The position numbers were made by a program, and so were the translations under genes. The notes beneath the pieces were generated by a model. That model worked only from the letters and a program-made list of their open reading frames with translations, was not told where the DNA came from and made no database searches. 27,705 nucleotides of DNA from assembly GCA_002469305.1 (NCBI GenBank), contig DKEY01000036.1, forward strand, positions 201 through 27,905, given 5' to 3'. Below, one piece after another: positions 8,266 to 15,790 of this stretch (position 1 is its first letter; each line of letters starts with the position of its first letter). Source of the stretch: Sulfurospirillum sp. UBA6810. Its GTDB lineage: Bacteria; Campylobacterota; Campylobacteria; Campylobacterales; Sulfurospirillaceae.

Positions 8266-9165
8266 CTAAACTTTTGTATTTTTTGCAGGGGTATTGTTAA
8301 ACAAAGAGAGATATATCCCAATAGCGATAAAAGTAGCACCCACTATATGAAAAGCATGTAAAACTTCTCCTAAAAACAGATACGCCAACACAGAGCCAAA
8401 GATAGGCATGAGGTGTGTAAATTGCCCTGTTTTATTTGCACCTATCTCATGGATACCTTTATGCCAAAAGTAAAAAGAGAGTACAGAGGTAAACAAAGAG
8501 ATATAGATAAAGATTGGATAGTACCTTGGGATAAGTTGTATATCTTGTGCGATTGAATTATCTGTAAAAAGATAGATAACACCTAAAAACAGAGTACCTA
8601 TATAAACGATAGTCGTAAAAAACTCTATATCGTTTAAGTCTTTTGGCTTAAATCTGACAAGCACAGAGTAAGATGCCCACGTCAAAGAAGAGAGGAGAAC
8701 CCACAAGTCTCCACGATTGAGCTCAAGCTGTGAAAGGAGCGAAAAATCACCCTTGATGATAAGATATATAACTCCAAAAGTTGAAAGGATGATGCCTATA
8801 AATTGTTTAGTTTTGATAGGGATACCAAGTATAAAAAATGACAAAACCAAGATAAGTATAGGGATAGACGAGTTTATCAAAAGGGCATTGGTCGCAGTTG
8901 TGTCTTGAAGACCGACATATAAGATAGTATTGAAAATCGTAATGCCCAAGACTGACAATCCAACGAGTACAAAAAAATTCTTTTTCAAAGAAGAGAGTAT
9001 CTTTGTATAACTTTTTATAAAGATAGGAAGCATCAGTAAAACTACTCCACACCAGCGAAAGAGAGCCAAAGTGATGGGGTTGATATCATCATGCACGTAT
9101 CTGCCGATGATAAAATTGCCAGACCAAAAAAGTACACATAGTATGAGTAGGATATAAACTCTCAA
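8266..9165 (-). CDS. EamA/DMT-family membrane transporter
   Basis: A 299-residue protein with about ten hydrophobic helices in two EamA repeats (about 3-135 and 150-290), typical of drug/metabolite exporters. FWSGNFIIGRY near the N-terminus and the TWASYSVLVRF opening of the second half are characteristic. The substrate cannot be told from sequence. The start is TTG (9165-9163), one base after the znuB stop, with AGAGG in the end of znuB as ribosome site. It is thus the last gene of the zinc uptake operon and presumably shares its regulation. EamA genes often neighbour unrelated genes, but single-base spacing with coupled translation is strong evidence of cotranscription. Confidence 0.88.
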   Translation of the reverse strand: MRVYILLILCVLFWSGNFIIGRYVHDDINPITLALFRWCGVVLLMLPIFIKSYTKILSSLKKNFFVLVGLSVLGITIFNTILYVGLQDTTATNALLINSSIPILILVLSFFILGIPIKTKQFIGIILSTFGVIYLIIKGDFSLLSQLELNRGDLWVLLSSLTWASYSVLVRFKPKDLNDIEFFTTIVYIGTLFLGVIYLFTDNSIAQDIQLIPRYYPIFIYISLFTSVLSFYFWHKGIHEIGANKTGQFTHLMPIFGSVLAYLFLGEVLHAFHIVGATFIAIGIYLSLFNNTPAKNTKV

Positions 9166-9166
9166 A

Positions 9167-9970
9167 TCAACCTCTGTACTTTTTTATGCCTAAAAAAAGC
9201 ATAAGGGATATAGCTGAAACCATGATGATAGAAGCACCAGAGGTCAGGTTAAAAGTGTAAGAAACAAAAAGCCCTACGATGGTAAAAAAAGACGCTAAAA
9301 GAGCAGAGTAAAACATCATGATGTATAAAGTGTTTGAGAGTTTCTCTGCTATATAGATTGGGATAGTTAAAAGGGCTATAACCAAGATAAGGCCTACAAC
9401 TTTTATAGCTATGACAACAGTAAGTGCGGAAAGCACTAGGATGAGAGTATAAAAAAGGTTTACATTGATACCTCTTAGTTTTGCATACTCACTATCATAA
9501 GAGACAGCTAGTATATCTCTGTACCAAAATGTCACGATGAAGATGATAGCAATCACTAAAGCGTACATGTAGTATATGTCTTCTTTGCTCACGGCTAAGA
9601 TAGAGCCAAAAAGGTAGCTCATCAAATCCACATTGTATCCTGGTGTCAAATCAACAAAAATAATCCCGATAGCCATACCAACAGCCCAGATAAGCCCTAT
9701 AAAAGTATCTATCCTATCTCTTTTGTTTATCGTAAGTGCTGCCATAAGCAAGGCTGCAAGAATCGCAAATACAGATGCTCCAAAAAATATAGGCAAACCA
9801 AAGTAAACAGCAAGTCCGATACCGCCGTATGAAGTGTGAGCGATACCTCCTGCTAAAAATACCATGCGATTTACCACGATAAGTGAGCCGATAATCCCAG
9901 CAGCGATACTGACAAGAACACCAGATATCAGAGCATTTTGCATAAATTCATAAGAGAGTATTTCTAGCAT
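9167..9970 (-). CDS. znuB: Zinc ABC transporter, permease
   Basis: A 267-residue inner-membrane protein with about eight helices, of the ZnuB/MntB (ABC-3) permease family. LVVNRMVFLAGGIAHTSYGGIGLAVYFG (about 31-58) contains the conserved helix 2 region of this family. GLILVIALLTIPIYIAEKLS (about 193-212) is the coupling loop region that contacts the ATPase. It overlaps the end of znuC by 7 bp and is followed after 1 bp by eamA. Manganese cannot be excluded from the permease alone. Zinc is preferred because the binding protein has a His-rich loop and a Fur-family gene is divergent. Confidence 0.92.
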   Translation of the reverse strand: MLEILSYEFMQNALISGVLVSIAAGIIGSLIVVNRMVFLAGGIAHTSYGGIGLAVYFGLPIFFGASVFAILAALLMAALTINKRDRIDTFIGLIWAVGMAIGIIFVDLTPGYNVDLMSYLFGSILAVSKEDIYYMYALVIAIIFIVTFWYRDILAVSYDSEYAKLRGINVNLFYTLILVLSALTVVIAIKVVGLILVIALLTIPIYIAEKLSNTLYIMMFYSALLASFFTIVGLFVSYTFNLTSGASIIMVSAISLMLFLGIKKYRG

Positions 9971-10701
9971 GTTTTCCCCAGCATCTGCAGTAATTCTACT
10001 TCACAAAAGTGTTCTTCTTTTGTAAAAAACTTTCTCTCTTTGTTTTGAGGCATGTTATGAAACGAGAGGGTTTTGTTTACATGGGCAACTTTTTTTGCAT
10101 ACTCTATGATGATAGAGATGTCATGACTCACTACAACAACAGTTATGGACTTGTTCAATTCTCGTAAAAGCTCATAAATCTGCTTTTGCCCTTTTACGTC
10201 TATGTTTGAAGTAGGCTCATCAAGTAAGAGGATTTTTGGGTGTGCGCAGAGTGCTCTTGCTATCATCACTCTTTGTCTTTGTCCTCCTGAGAGATCACCT
10301 ATCTTTGTATTGGCAAATTTTTCCATAGCCACACGACCAAGTGCATGCATCGCACAAGCGATTTCCTCTTTTTTATAGCCTATGAGTGGTGGTTTATCCC
10401 CAACATGTCCCATCATAACTACTTCTATAACTTTGATAGGAAAGTTTGTATTTACATTGGTATTTTGTGGAACATAGCCTATATGTGAGAGGCTTTGTGA
10501 TATCTTTTTACCAAAGAGAGAGATATCACCCTTGTTTGGTTTTATCATCCCAAGGATAAGCTTTAAAAGAGTGCTTTTGCCACCACCGTTTGGTCCGATG
10601 ATGGCTAAAAAATCTTTTTCTTCGACAGATAGATTTATATCTTCTAAAATTAAATCACGTTCATATGAAAAATTTACATTTTTGATTTCTATGATGCTCA
10701 T
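9964..10701 (-). CDS. znuC: Zinc ABC transporter, ATP-binding protein
   Basis: A 245-residue ATPase: Walker A GPNGGGKST (about 36-44), Q-loop YVPQ, signature LSGGQRQR, Walker B ILLLDEPTS and H-loop VVSHD are all intact. VPQNTNVNTNFPIKVIEVVMMG after the Q-loop matches the metal-type (ZnuC/MntB-like) subfamily. The C-terminal tail has Cys and His residues (HFCEVELLQMLGKTC). AGGA lies before ATG, 6 bp after the znuA stop, and the gene overlaps znuB by 7 bp, indicating tight coupling. Confidence 0.93.
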   Translation of the reverse strand: MSIIEIKNVNFSYERDLILEDINLSVEEKDFLAIIGPNGGGKSTLLKLILGMIKPNKGDISLFGKKISQSLSHIGYVPQNTNVNTNFPIKVIEVVMMGHVGDKPPLIGYKKEEIACAMHALGRVAMEKFANTKIGDLSGGQRQRVMIARALCAHPKILLLDEPTSNIDVKGQKQIYELLRELNKSITVVVVSHDISIIIEYAKKVAHVNKTLSFHNMPQNKERKFFTKEEHFCEVELLQMLGKTC

Positions 10702-10707
10702 TTTTTC

Positions 10708-11568
10708 CTATCTATTGGCTATGGCCTTTGCTATGTTGACCAAGTTTTCTTCCCACTGTATAGAGAGTGGGCTTACTTTTATAACTTTTATTTTTAATTC
10801 ATTAGCGATTATTTTAGCACTTTTATCTGAAAATTCGGGCTGCGTAAAGATAGCTTTGACATTTTCCTCTTTTGCTTCTTTGAGGATATACATCAACTCT
10901 TTTGGTTTTGGTTCCTTCCCCTCGACTTCGATAGGAAACTGCATGAGATTGTACTCTTTTGCAAAGTATCCCCATGATGGGTGAAAAACCATAAACTTTG
11001 TCTCTTTTGGTACATCTTTGAGGATATCTCTTACATGTAAGTCAAGTGTATCTATTTTTTGTATAAATGCTTGATAGTTTTTTTCATAGATTGCTTGATT
11101 TTTACTATCAAGTTTTATAAGTGTTTGCAACATCTCATGAGCGATTATTTTTATATTTTTTGGACTTGTCCAAACATGTGGGTCATGCGACTCATCTTCT
11201 TGGTTTGTATCGTGATGTTTTTCATGAGTATGGCTATGATGTGCAATCTCAATTTTTTGTATATTCTTTGATACATCTACAAACAAAAGAGATTTGTTTT
11301 GGTTTTGAAATTTTTCAAGCCATACTTCCTCAAACTCTACACCGATAGAAAAGTAAACTTGTGCATTTTCAATCTCTCTCATTTGAGAAGGCTTTGGCTC
11401 ATATGAGTGAGGAGAGTCCCCCGGGTTTACCATCAAAGAGATATGTACTAAATCTCCTCCGATTTCTTGTAAAAATATTTTCTCTGGCAATATACTTACG
11501 ATAGCATTTACATTTGCATATAAAAATGAAGAAAAAAAGAAAAAAACTGATAAAAAGTACCTTTTCAT
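10708..11568 (-). CDS. znuA: Zinc ABC transporter, periplasmic binding protein
   Basis: A 286-residue exported protein with a signal peptide (about 1-18, ending LYANV). It belongs to the cluster A-I metal-binding family (ZnuA/TroA). Probable ligands are H54 in GDSPHSYEPKP, H131 in DPHVWTSP and H196 in MVFHPSWGYFAKEY, with an acidic residue near 245. Between the first two is a His-rich charged loop (110-131: eight His among Glu/Asp/Lys), a feature typical of zinc- rather than manganese-binding members. AAGGAT precedes ATG, and a perfect 15-bp inverted repeat lies immediately upstream (11582-11596), so expression is probably repressed by the divergent Fur-family protein. The gene contains one exact TTACATGTAA. 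Confidence 0.94.
   Translation of the reverse strand: MKRYFLSVFFFFSSFLYANVNAIVSILPEKIFLQEIGGDLVHISLMVNPGDSPHSYEPKPSQMREIENAQVYFSIGVEFEEVWLEKFQNQNKSLLFVDVSKNIQKIEIAHHSHTHEKHHDTNQEDESHDPHVWTSPKNIKIIAHEMLQTLIKLDSKNQAIYEKNYQAFIQKIDTLDLHVRDILKDVPKETKFMVFHPSWGYFAKEYNLMQFPIEVEGKEPKPKELMYILKEAKEENVKAIFTQPEFSDKSAKIIANELKIKVIKVSPLSIQWEENLVNIAKAIANR
11031..11040. repeat. TTACATGTAA palindrome, copy 2
   Basis: Exact copy inside znuA. On the coding strand it reads in the frame giving Leu-His-Val (LDLHVRD, residues 178-180). Confidence 0.85.
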
Positions 11569-11581
11569 GGATAATCCTTTG

Positions 11582-11596
11582 TGCGACTAAGTCGCA
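11582..11596. promoter_or_regulatory. Operator 1 for the divergent Fur-family regulator (probable Zur box)
   Basis: TGCGACT-A-AGTCGCA is a perfect 7-1-7 inverted repeat just upstream of the znuA ribosome site. It lies directly after a minus-strand -10-like TTATAT (11601-11596), so it covers the expected znuA transcription start. The 7-1-7 geometry fits Fur-family operators. Confidence 0.75.
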
Positions 11597-11613
11597 TATA
11601 ATTTTTAAAATGA

Positions 11614-11619
11614 TATACT
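11614..11619 (+). promoter_or_regulatory. -10 box (TATACT) for the Fur-family gene
   Basis: It lies between the two operators, about 50 nt before the TTG start. The predicted transcript starts near 11626, just upstream of operator 2. Confidence 0.4.
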
Positions 11620-11632
11620 AACAAATCTTTAA

Positions 11633-11647
11633 TGCAACTTAGTCGCA
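11633..11647. promoter_or_regulatory. Operator 2 (probable Zur box, autoregulatory)
   Basis: TGCAACT-T-AGTCGCA is a 7-1-7 inverted repeat with one mismatch. Read on the minus strand it is identical to operator 1 except for one base. It lies in the 5' leader of the regulator gene, 9 bp before its GGAG ribosome site, so the regulator probably represses itself. Confidence 0.72.
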
Positions 11648-11665
11648 TAAATTTTGGAGTAGATT

Positions 11666-12034
11666 TTGAAAGTAACCAATCTCATCGAAGGAAAAGATAT
11701 AAAACTGACAACTGCTAGAAAAGAGTTGTTAGAGATACTACTTTGTGCATCAAAACCACTCAGTTATGAAGATGTAAAAAAAGACATAACGATGGATAAA
11801 GCTACATTTTATAGAAACGTTACGAAATTTGAAGAAGAAAAAATCATCAATTCTATAGAATCACATGACAAAAAAAGATACTTTGAGATAAAACAAAAGC
11901 CACATGCTCATTTTGTATGTACAAAATGTAACAAAGTAGAGTGTATAAAAAGCGGTATTTACATAACTTTACAAGATTACAGCATAGAAAATGTAGTGGT
12001 TCAAGGCTACTGTCCTTTGTGTAAACTAAGTTAA
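11666..12034 (+). CDS. zur: Fur-family transcriptional regulator, probable Zur
   Basis: A 122-residue repressor. The winged-helix DNA-binding domain (about 5-75) includes LTTARKELLEILL and the recognition helix MDKATFYRNVTKFEEEKII. The dimerisation domain has HAHFVCTKC (H80, H82, C85, C88) and a second CPLC pair (C116, C119), which together form the structural Zn(Cys)4 site. The start is TTG (11666), supported by GGAG 6-7 nt upstream. It is divergent from znuACB with two matching inverted repeats between them. Fur, PerR, Mur and Zur cannot be told apart from sequence alone; the Zur call rests on the neighbourhood. It is short for the family (usual range about 130-160), being compact in the second domain. 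Confidence 0.85.
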   Translation: MKVTNLIEGKDIKLTTARKELLEILLCASKPLSYEDVKKDITMDKATFYRNVTKFEEEKIINSIESHDKKRYFEIKQKPHAHFVCTKCNKVECIKSGIYITLQDYSIENVVVQGYCPLCKLS

Positions 12035-12056
12035 CCAATCGTTTACCTTGACCTCG

Positions 12057-12062
12057 TATAAT
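12057..12062 (+). promoter_or_regulatory. Candidate -10 box (TATAAT) after the Fur-family gene
   Basis: A perfect TATAAT lies 23 bp after the regulator's stop. It could start a short RNA of about 70 nt ending at the 12101-12143 terminator. It is equally possible that it is unused. Confidence 0.3.
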
Positions 12063-12100
12063 TTCAGTAAGCAATTTCATACACAACTTAAAAAAACGTA

Positions 12101-12143
12101 GGGAGAAGAGGTCAAGCCAAGCGCCTCTCCTCCCTTTTTTTTT
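12101..12143. terminator. Strong intrinsic terminator (bidirectional)
   Basis: GGGAGAAGAGG (12101-12111) pairs with CCTCTCCTCCC (12124-12134) with a single A-C mismatch and a 12-nt loop, followed by nine T. On the other strand the hairpin is followed by seven T after a few bases. It terminates the Fur-family gene. Confidence 0.85.
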
Positions 12144-12218
12144 CTTCATTTTTCCATATTTTAATATGCATTTTTTACATAATATTTTTTATAAAGGTAG
12201 TTTAAATACTTTACTTTG

Positions 12219-12322
12219 TATAATTCCAGACATTAGTACTGCTCAATTTGTCTTGGCAGTAAAGGTCTTCGCAGTGCTACAAATCTCTCATCAAAAAAGA
12301 CCTTTACTTACTATTTTCACTT
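12219..12322 (+). ncRNA. Candidate structured small RNA (about 90 nt), unassigned
   Basis: TTTGTATAAT (-10 at 12219-12224) is followed by a segment with a perfect 12-bp inverted repeat, AGTAAAGGTCTT (12258-12269) with AAGACCTTTACT (12297-12308). Inside and before it are further complementary pieces: TACTGC with GCAGTA, AGTACTGC with GCAGTGCT (one G-T pair) and ATTTGT with ACAAAT. These allow alternative or pseudoknotted folds. T-rich sequence follows (12311-12330) without a clean T run. No protein frame explains it. It matches no RNA family I recognise: it is too short for 6S, tmRNA or RNase P, and SRP RNA motifs are absent. Strand and ends are inferred from the -10 box. Confidence 0.45.
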
Positions 12323-12342
12323 TTATTTTCCACATTGTGTGC

Positions 12343-12348
12343 TATAAT
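12343..12348 (+). promoter_or_regulatory. -10 box (TGTGCTATAAT) of the mla-type operon
   Basis: A perfect extended -10, 21 nt before the mlaE-like ATG, with ACAGG as ribosome site between. It is the likely promoter for the cluster up to 16833. Confidence 0.65.
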
Positions 12349-12368
12349 CAATAAAAAACAGGTTTGTT

Positions 12369-13496
12369 ATGAAGCGTATGTCTTTTATAGAAATACAAGA
12401 AAATCAGAACGAATTTATCTTTACATGTAAGGGTGCATGGACATTAGAAAATGCTCAGTACATCTCTACTCTTTTAAATAAATCCTTACAAAAAAATGCA
12501 AAAGTAAAGCTTGATTTCTCCCAAATAGAGGATTTTGATACACATGGGATTATCTGTATCTTATCTTTTATGGAAACTTTACAAGCTCAAAACTGCCTCA
12601 TTCAAACTCAAAATATGACTGAACACTTTTCTAAACTCTTTGAAGTATGCAAAAAAAACTACACCAGTGAATTTAAAAAGCCTCTCAAAAATAGCTATCT
12701 CAACACACTTCTTTATGATGTAGGTGTTTTAACAAATGACTCTAAAAATACTCTGATACACTTTTTTTCATTTGTGGGAGGTTTGAGCGACGCTGTGGGT
12801 GAAGTTTTTTTAAAACCTGCAAGATTTAGATTGAAGGCTTTATTGTTTCATATACAAACAAGTGGCGTAGGCGCACTTCCTATCATCTTTTTAACCTCTT
12901 TTCTTATAGGTGTCGTGATAGCATTTCAAGGAGCTGTACAGCTTGAAAAATTTGGAGCAAATATATTTATAGTAGAGATGGTGGCTATCTCTGTCGCAAG
13001 AGAGTTGGCACCCCTGCTTACTGCCATCGTTATCGCTGGTAGGAGCGCATCAGCTTATACTGCACAAATCGGTGCGATGAAGATAACAGAAGAGATAGAT
13101 GCGATGGAAACTATGGGTTTTTCACCGTGGCAATTTTTGATAATTCCCAGAGTTCTTGGACTGATGATTTCTCTGCCTTTGTTAGTCTTTTTTGCTGATG
13201 GCGTTGCTATCTTTGGTGGTATGGTAGTAGCTGCTGCACAACTTGGTATAAGTTTTGAAGAGTTTTTGATAAGAATGCAAGAGAGCGTGGAGATAAAGCA
13301 TTTTGTCATAGGATTTGTAAAAGCGCCTATCTTTGGTTGGATTATTTCTGTGGTAGGCTGTTTTAGAGGATTTCAGATAAGCTCGAGTACTCAAAGTGTT
13401 GGAAAATACACTACGATAAGCGTTGTAAATGCTATCTTTTGGGTTATCGCTATGGATGCTTTGATATCTGTATTTTTAACAGAGATGGGTTTATGA
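12369..13496 (+). CDS. mlaE: MlaE-family lipid ABC transporter permease with fused N-terminal STAS domain
   Basis: A 375-residue protein. Residues about 5-100 resemble a STAS domain (NEFIFTCKGAWTLENA, strand KVKLDFSQIEDFDTHGIICI with D57-T58 at the position of the usual DS/T site). Residues about 130-375 are an MlaE permease with about five to six helices, including the family's GVVIAFQGAVQLEKFGA, ARELAPLLTAIVIAGRSASAYTAQIGAMK (split across about 210-238) and EEIDAMETMG. In E. coli the STAS protein MlaB is a separate partner of MlaF; here the two functions are joined. The complex is expected to move phospholipids between inner and outer membranes. The stop overlaps the mlaF start (ATGA). The frame contains one TTACATGTAA, read as Thr-Cys-Lys. 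Confidence 0.93.
   Translation: MKRMSFIEIQENQNEFIFTCKGAWTLENAQYISTLLNKSLQKNAKVKLDFSQIEDFDTHGIICILSFMETLQAQNCLIQTQNMTEHFSKLFEVCKKNYTSEFKKPLKNSYLNTLLYDVGVLTNDSKNTLIHFFSFVGGLSDAVGEVFLKPARFRLKALLFHIQTSGVGALPIIFLTSFLIGVVIAFQGAVQLEKFGANIFIVEMVAISVARELAPLLTAIVIAGRSASAYTAQIGAMKITEEIDAMETMGFSPWQFLIIPRVLGLMISLPLLVFFADGVAIFGGMVVAAAQLGISFEEFLIRMQESVEIKHFVIGFVKAPIFGWIISVVGCFRGFQISSSTQSVGKYTTISVVNAIFWVIAMDALISVFLTEMGL
12421..12430. repeat. TTACATGTAA palindrome, copy 3
   Basis: Exact copy in the STAS part of the mlaE-like gene, in the frame giving Thr-Cys-Lys. Confidence 0.85.
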
Positions 13497-14221
13497 AAAA
13501 CATCATAGAAGCAAAAGACATCATCACACGCTTTGGGCAAAAAGTAGTGCACAACAAGGTGAGTTTGAGTATAAAAGAGGGTGAGATCTTTGGGCTTTTA
13601 GGTGGTAGTGGCAGTGGAAAAAGTACCCTTTTGAGAGAGATGATACTTTTACAAAACTACCAAGATGGGAAAATGTCTGTTTTGGGGAAAGATTTGAAAA
13701 GTTTAGATGATGAAAGTAAGATGGCTCTTCGTACAAAGTGGGGAGTTCTTTTTCAGTTTGGTGCACTTTTTAGCTCTTTAAATGTGATAGAAAATATATC
13801 TTTTGGCTTAAAAGAGTACACAAATCTCTCAAAATTAGCGATCAAAAAAGCAGCTTTTATGAAGCTAAGTATGGTAGGATTATCAGTAGATAGTGCTTAT
13901 CTCTTCCCAAGTGAGTTAAGTGGTGGTATGAAAAAAAGAGTAGGGCTTGCAAGAGCGTTGGCACTTGATCCTAAGATACTTTTTTTGGATGAGCCTACAA
14001 GTGGACTTGATCCTAAAAGTGCAAGAGCTTTTGATGAACTGATACTAGCACTGAGAGAAACGCTTGGGATTACAGTAGTTATGGTGACACATGATAAAGA
14101 TACTATCGCAAATGTTTTAGATAGATTTATCATACTTGGAGATAAAAAAGTACTGTTTGAGGGTGATATCAGTGAGTTAAAACAGAGTAGTGACGAAAAT
14201 CTAAGAGAGTTTTTAAAGTGA
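13493..14221 (+). CDS. mlaF: MlaF-type lipid ABC transporter ATP-binding protein
   Basis: A 242-residue ATPase with Walker A GLLGGSGSGKST, signature LSGGMKKRVGLARAL, Walker B ILFLDEPTSGLDP and H-loop MVTHD. The signature SGGM-KR-V and 'GLDP.SA' after Walker B are typical of the MlaF/Ttg2A group. The start at 13493 (ATGAAAAAC) forms an ATGA overlap with mlaE. A longer in-frame reading from 13439 would add residues unlike any ATPase start and is rejected. The neighbours mlaE and mlaD complete the core transporter. Confidence 0.94.
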   Translation: MKNIIEAKDIITRFGQKVVHNKVSLSIKEGEIFGLLGGSGSGKSTLLREMILLQNYQDGKMSVLGKDLKSLDDESKMALRTKWGVLFQFGALFSSLNVIENISFGLKEYTNLSKLAIKKAAFMKLSMVGLSVDSAYLFPSELSGGMKKRVGLARALALDPKILFLDEPTSGLDPKSARAFDELILALRETLGITVVMVTHDKDTIANVLDRFIILGDKKVLFEGDISELKQSSDENLREFLK

Positions 14222-14228
14222 GGCTTTA

Positions 14229-15209
14229 ATGGAAAATCGAGTAAGTTATATTTTGATAGGTATATTTGTATTTTTACTTTTTGGCTTGGGTATATTCTTT
14301 GTACTTTGGCTTGGAAAGTATTCGCAAAATGAGGCATTTAGTTTTTACAATGTTATAACAAAAGAGAGTGTTTCTGGACTCAATGAAAAAGCACCTGTCA
14401 AGCTAAGAGGCGTGAGTGTTGGGGAAGTGCGAGATATCTCTATAAATCCTAAAAACTCAGAAGAAGTTATCGTTTTGATTCGTGTTACAGAGGGAACTCC
14501 TATCAAAGAAGATACCTATGCGATGCTAAAACCACAGGGAATTACAGGGTTAAATTTTATAGAGCTTGATGGTGGTTCAAATGAAGCAAATATACTAAAA
14601 ACGGGGAGTGATAAAGAAACATATGGCACAATATACTCTGAGCCATCGATGTTTGCACAACTTGACACAACTCTTGATATGCTGGGCAAAAAAACAGAAA
14701 ATGTACTCAATAGAACAGGCAGAGTGATGAGTGATGCAAATATCCACAATATGCACACTATACTCCAAAATCTTGCACTCACAACAGAAAAACTCAATAA
14801 AACCTTAGATGCTTTTGCAAGTAATTCAGAAGATATCAAGAGGGTTTTAGAAAAAGCACTCATCTTGGAAGAGTCTGTGGTAAAGGCTGCAAATGAGGTA
14901 GCAGTGATGTCAAAAAATGTATCAAGTGCGGTCAATGATACTGGTATCGAGACGATGAATAGTATGCGCAATGCTGGTTATAGTGTATCAAAAGCTATGA
15001 ATGCCTTGAATGAAAGAATTCAAAAAGGTACTTTTGATGTAGATATATTATTAAAAGAAAATCTACTGCCTTTGCAAAGTGCGATGGAAGAGTTTAGAAT
15101 GCTGATGCTTGAAGCAAGACAGAGTTTAGGCAAGTTTTCTGATAGCCCAAGTGACATCATATATAAACAAACAAATATATCCCCAGCCCCAAGTGAGGAG
15201 AGAAAATGA
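14229..15209 (+). CDS. mlaD: MlaD-type MCE domain protein
   Basis: A 326-residue inner-membrane anchored periplasmic protein. It has one N-terminal membrane helix (about 7-29) and an MCE domain (about 38-116) with VSGLNEKAPVKLRGVSVGEV and the LKPQGITGLNFIELDGG end. A long, mostly helical C-terminal region (about 135-310) follows. The helical extension is much longer than in E. coli MlaD (about 183 residues) and resembles MCE proteins that form a needle or span part of the periplasm. It binds lipids and works with MlaE/MlaF. It starts 7 bp after mlaF, and its last 4 bp overlap the following lipoprotein gene. Confidence 0.92.
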   Translation: MENRVSYILIGIFVFLLFGLGIFFVLWLGKYSQNEAFSFYNVITKESVSGLNEKAPVKLRGVSVGEVRDISINPKNSEEVIVLIRVTEGTPIKEDTYAMLKPQGITGLNFIELDGGSNEANILKTGSDKETYGTIYSEPSMFAQLDTTLDMLGKKTENVLNRTGRVMSDANIHNMHTILQNLALTTEKLNKTLDAFASNSEDIKRVLEKALILEESVVKAANEVAVMSKNVSSAVNDTGIETMNSMRNAGYSVSKAMNALNERIQKGTFDVDILLKENLLPLQSAMEEFRMLMLEARQSLGKFSDSPSDIIYKQTNISPAPSEERK

Positions 15210-15790
15210 AAAAATTACTTTTAGTTCTCGTAGTGCTCTTTTTTGCAGGATGTAGTGTAAAAGAGGTGGAGTTAAGACCAAAGAGTTATAGGCTAGAAAA
15301 TATCTTACATGTAAAGGCGCAGACTCAAAGTGATGGAAGAGTTTTAAAAGTGCAAAAGATAGAGGGAGATAGTGCTGTGATGACACGCTCAATTCTTTAT
15401 AAAAAAGAGGGAGCACTTTTGCCTTATAAGTACAGTAGATGGAGTGAAATCCCCTCTACAAGATTGCAACAGATGATAGTAGAGTACTTTGAGGCAAAGA
15501 AAATTTTTAAAGCTACAATCCCAAGTCTTTCTATGGCAAATAGTGATTTGATTTTGGAGAGTGAGCTTCGAAATTTTGAGCAAGTTTTTAACGATGAGGG
15601 CTCTTATGTGATAGTGAAACTAAGTTTTAGACTTATACAAAGAGATGATGGAAGTGTACTTGGTTCAACTTCGCTAACAGAGAAAATAGATATAAAATCA
15701 GACACAACGCAAGAAGTTGTAAAAGCTTTTGAAAGTGCTACAAACAGACTTGTTGTGGCATTGAGTACTTGGGTAGAGAGTGTTAAATGA
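15206..15790 (+). CDS. PqiC/ABC transport auxiliary lipoprotein
   Basis: A 194-residue lipoprotein. The signal peptide ends in lipobox FAGC with lipidated C16. The mature part has the features of the ABC-type auxiliary lipoprotein family (PF03886; PqiC-like): an early YRL segment, RSILYKKEGALLPYKYSRWSEIPSTRLQQMI (split across about 62-92), and a C-terminal helix ending in LVVALSTWVE. Family members sit in the outer membrane as partners of MCE proteins. The gene overlaps mlaD and the next gene (ATGA), so it belongs to the same operon. It contains one TTACATGTAA in the Leu-His-Val frame. Confidence 0.85.
   Translation: MKKLLLVLVVLFFAGCSVKEVELRPKSYRLENILHVKAQTQSDGRVLKVQKIEGDSAVMTRSILYKKEGALLPYKYSRWSEIPSTRLQQMIVEYFEAKKIFKATIPSLSMANSDLILESELRNFEQVFNDEGSYVIVKLSFRLIQRDDGSVLGSTSLTEKIDIKSDTTQEVVKAFESATNRLVVALSTWVESVK
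15305..15314. repeat. TTACATGTAA palindrome, copy 4
   Basis: Exact copy in the auxiliary lipoprotein gene, reading Leu-His-Val (ILHVKA). Confidence 0.85.

Larger units (their letters stand above)
12035..12368. other. Gene-free region with terminator and candidate small RNA
   Basis: 334 bp without a credible protein gene. From left to right it holds a TATAAT (12057), a strong bidirectional hairpin with a T tract (12101-12143), an AT-rich spacer, a second extended -10 (12219), a segment with a 12-bp perfect inverted repeat (12258-12308), and the -10 box of the mla operon (12343). The amount of structure is unusual for this compact genome. Confidence 0.7.

Noticed and set aside
11853..12149. 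Minus-strand open frame over the zur 3' end and terminator
   Set aside because: It is antisense to the CxxC-coding end of the regulator and reads through the terminator poly-A. Composition is low-complexity.
12161..12354. A 62-codon open frame in the zur-mla gap
   Set aside because: It lacks a ribosome site and resembles no family. It runs across the inverted repeat, which is better explained as RNA structure.
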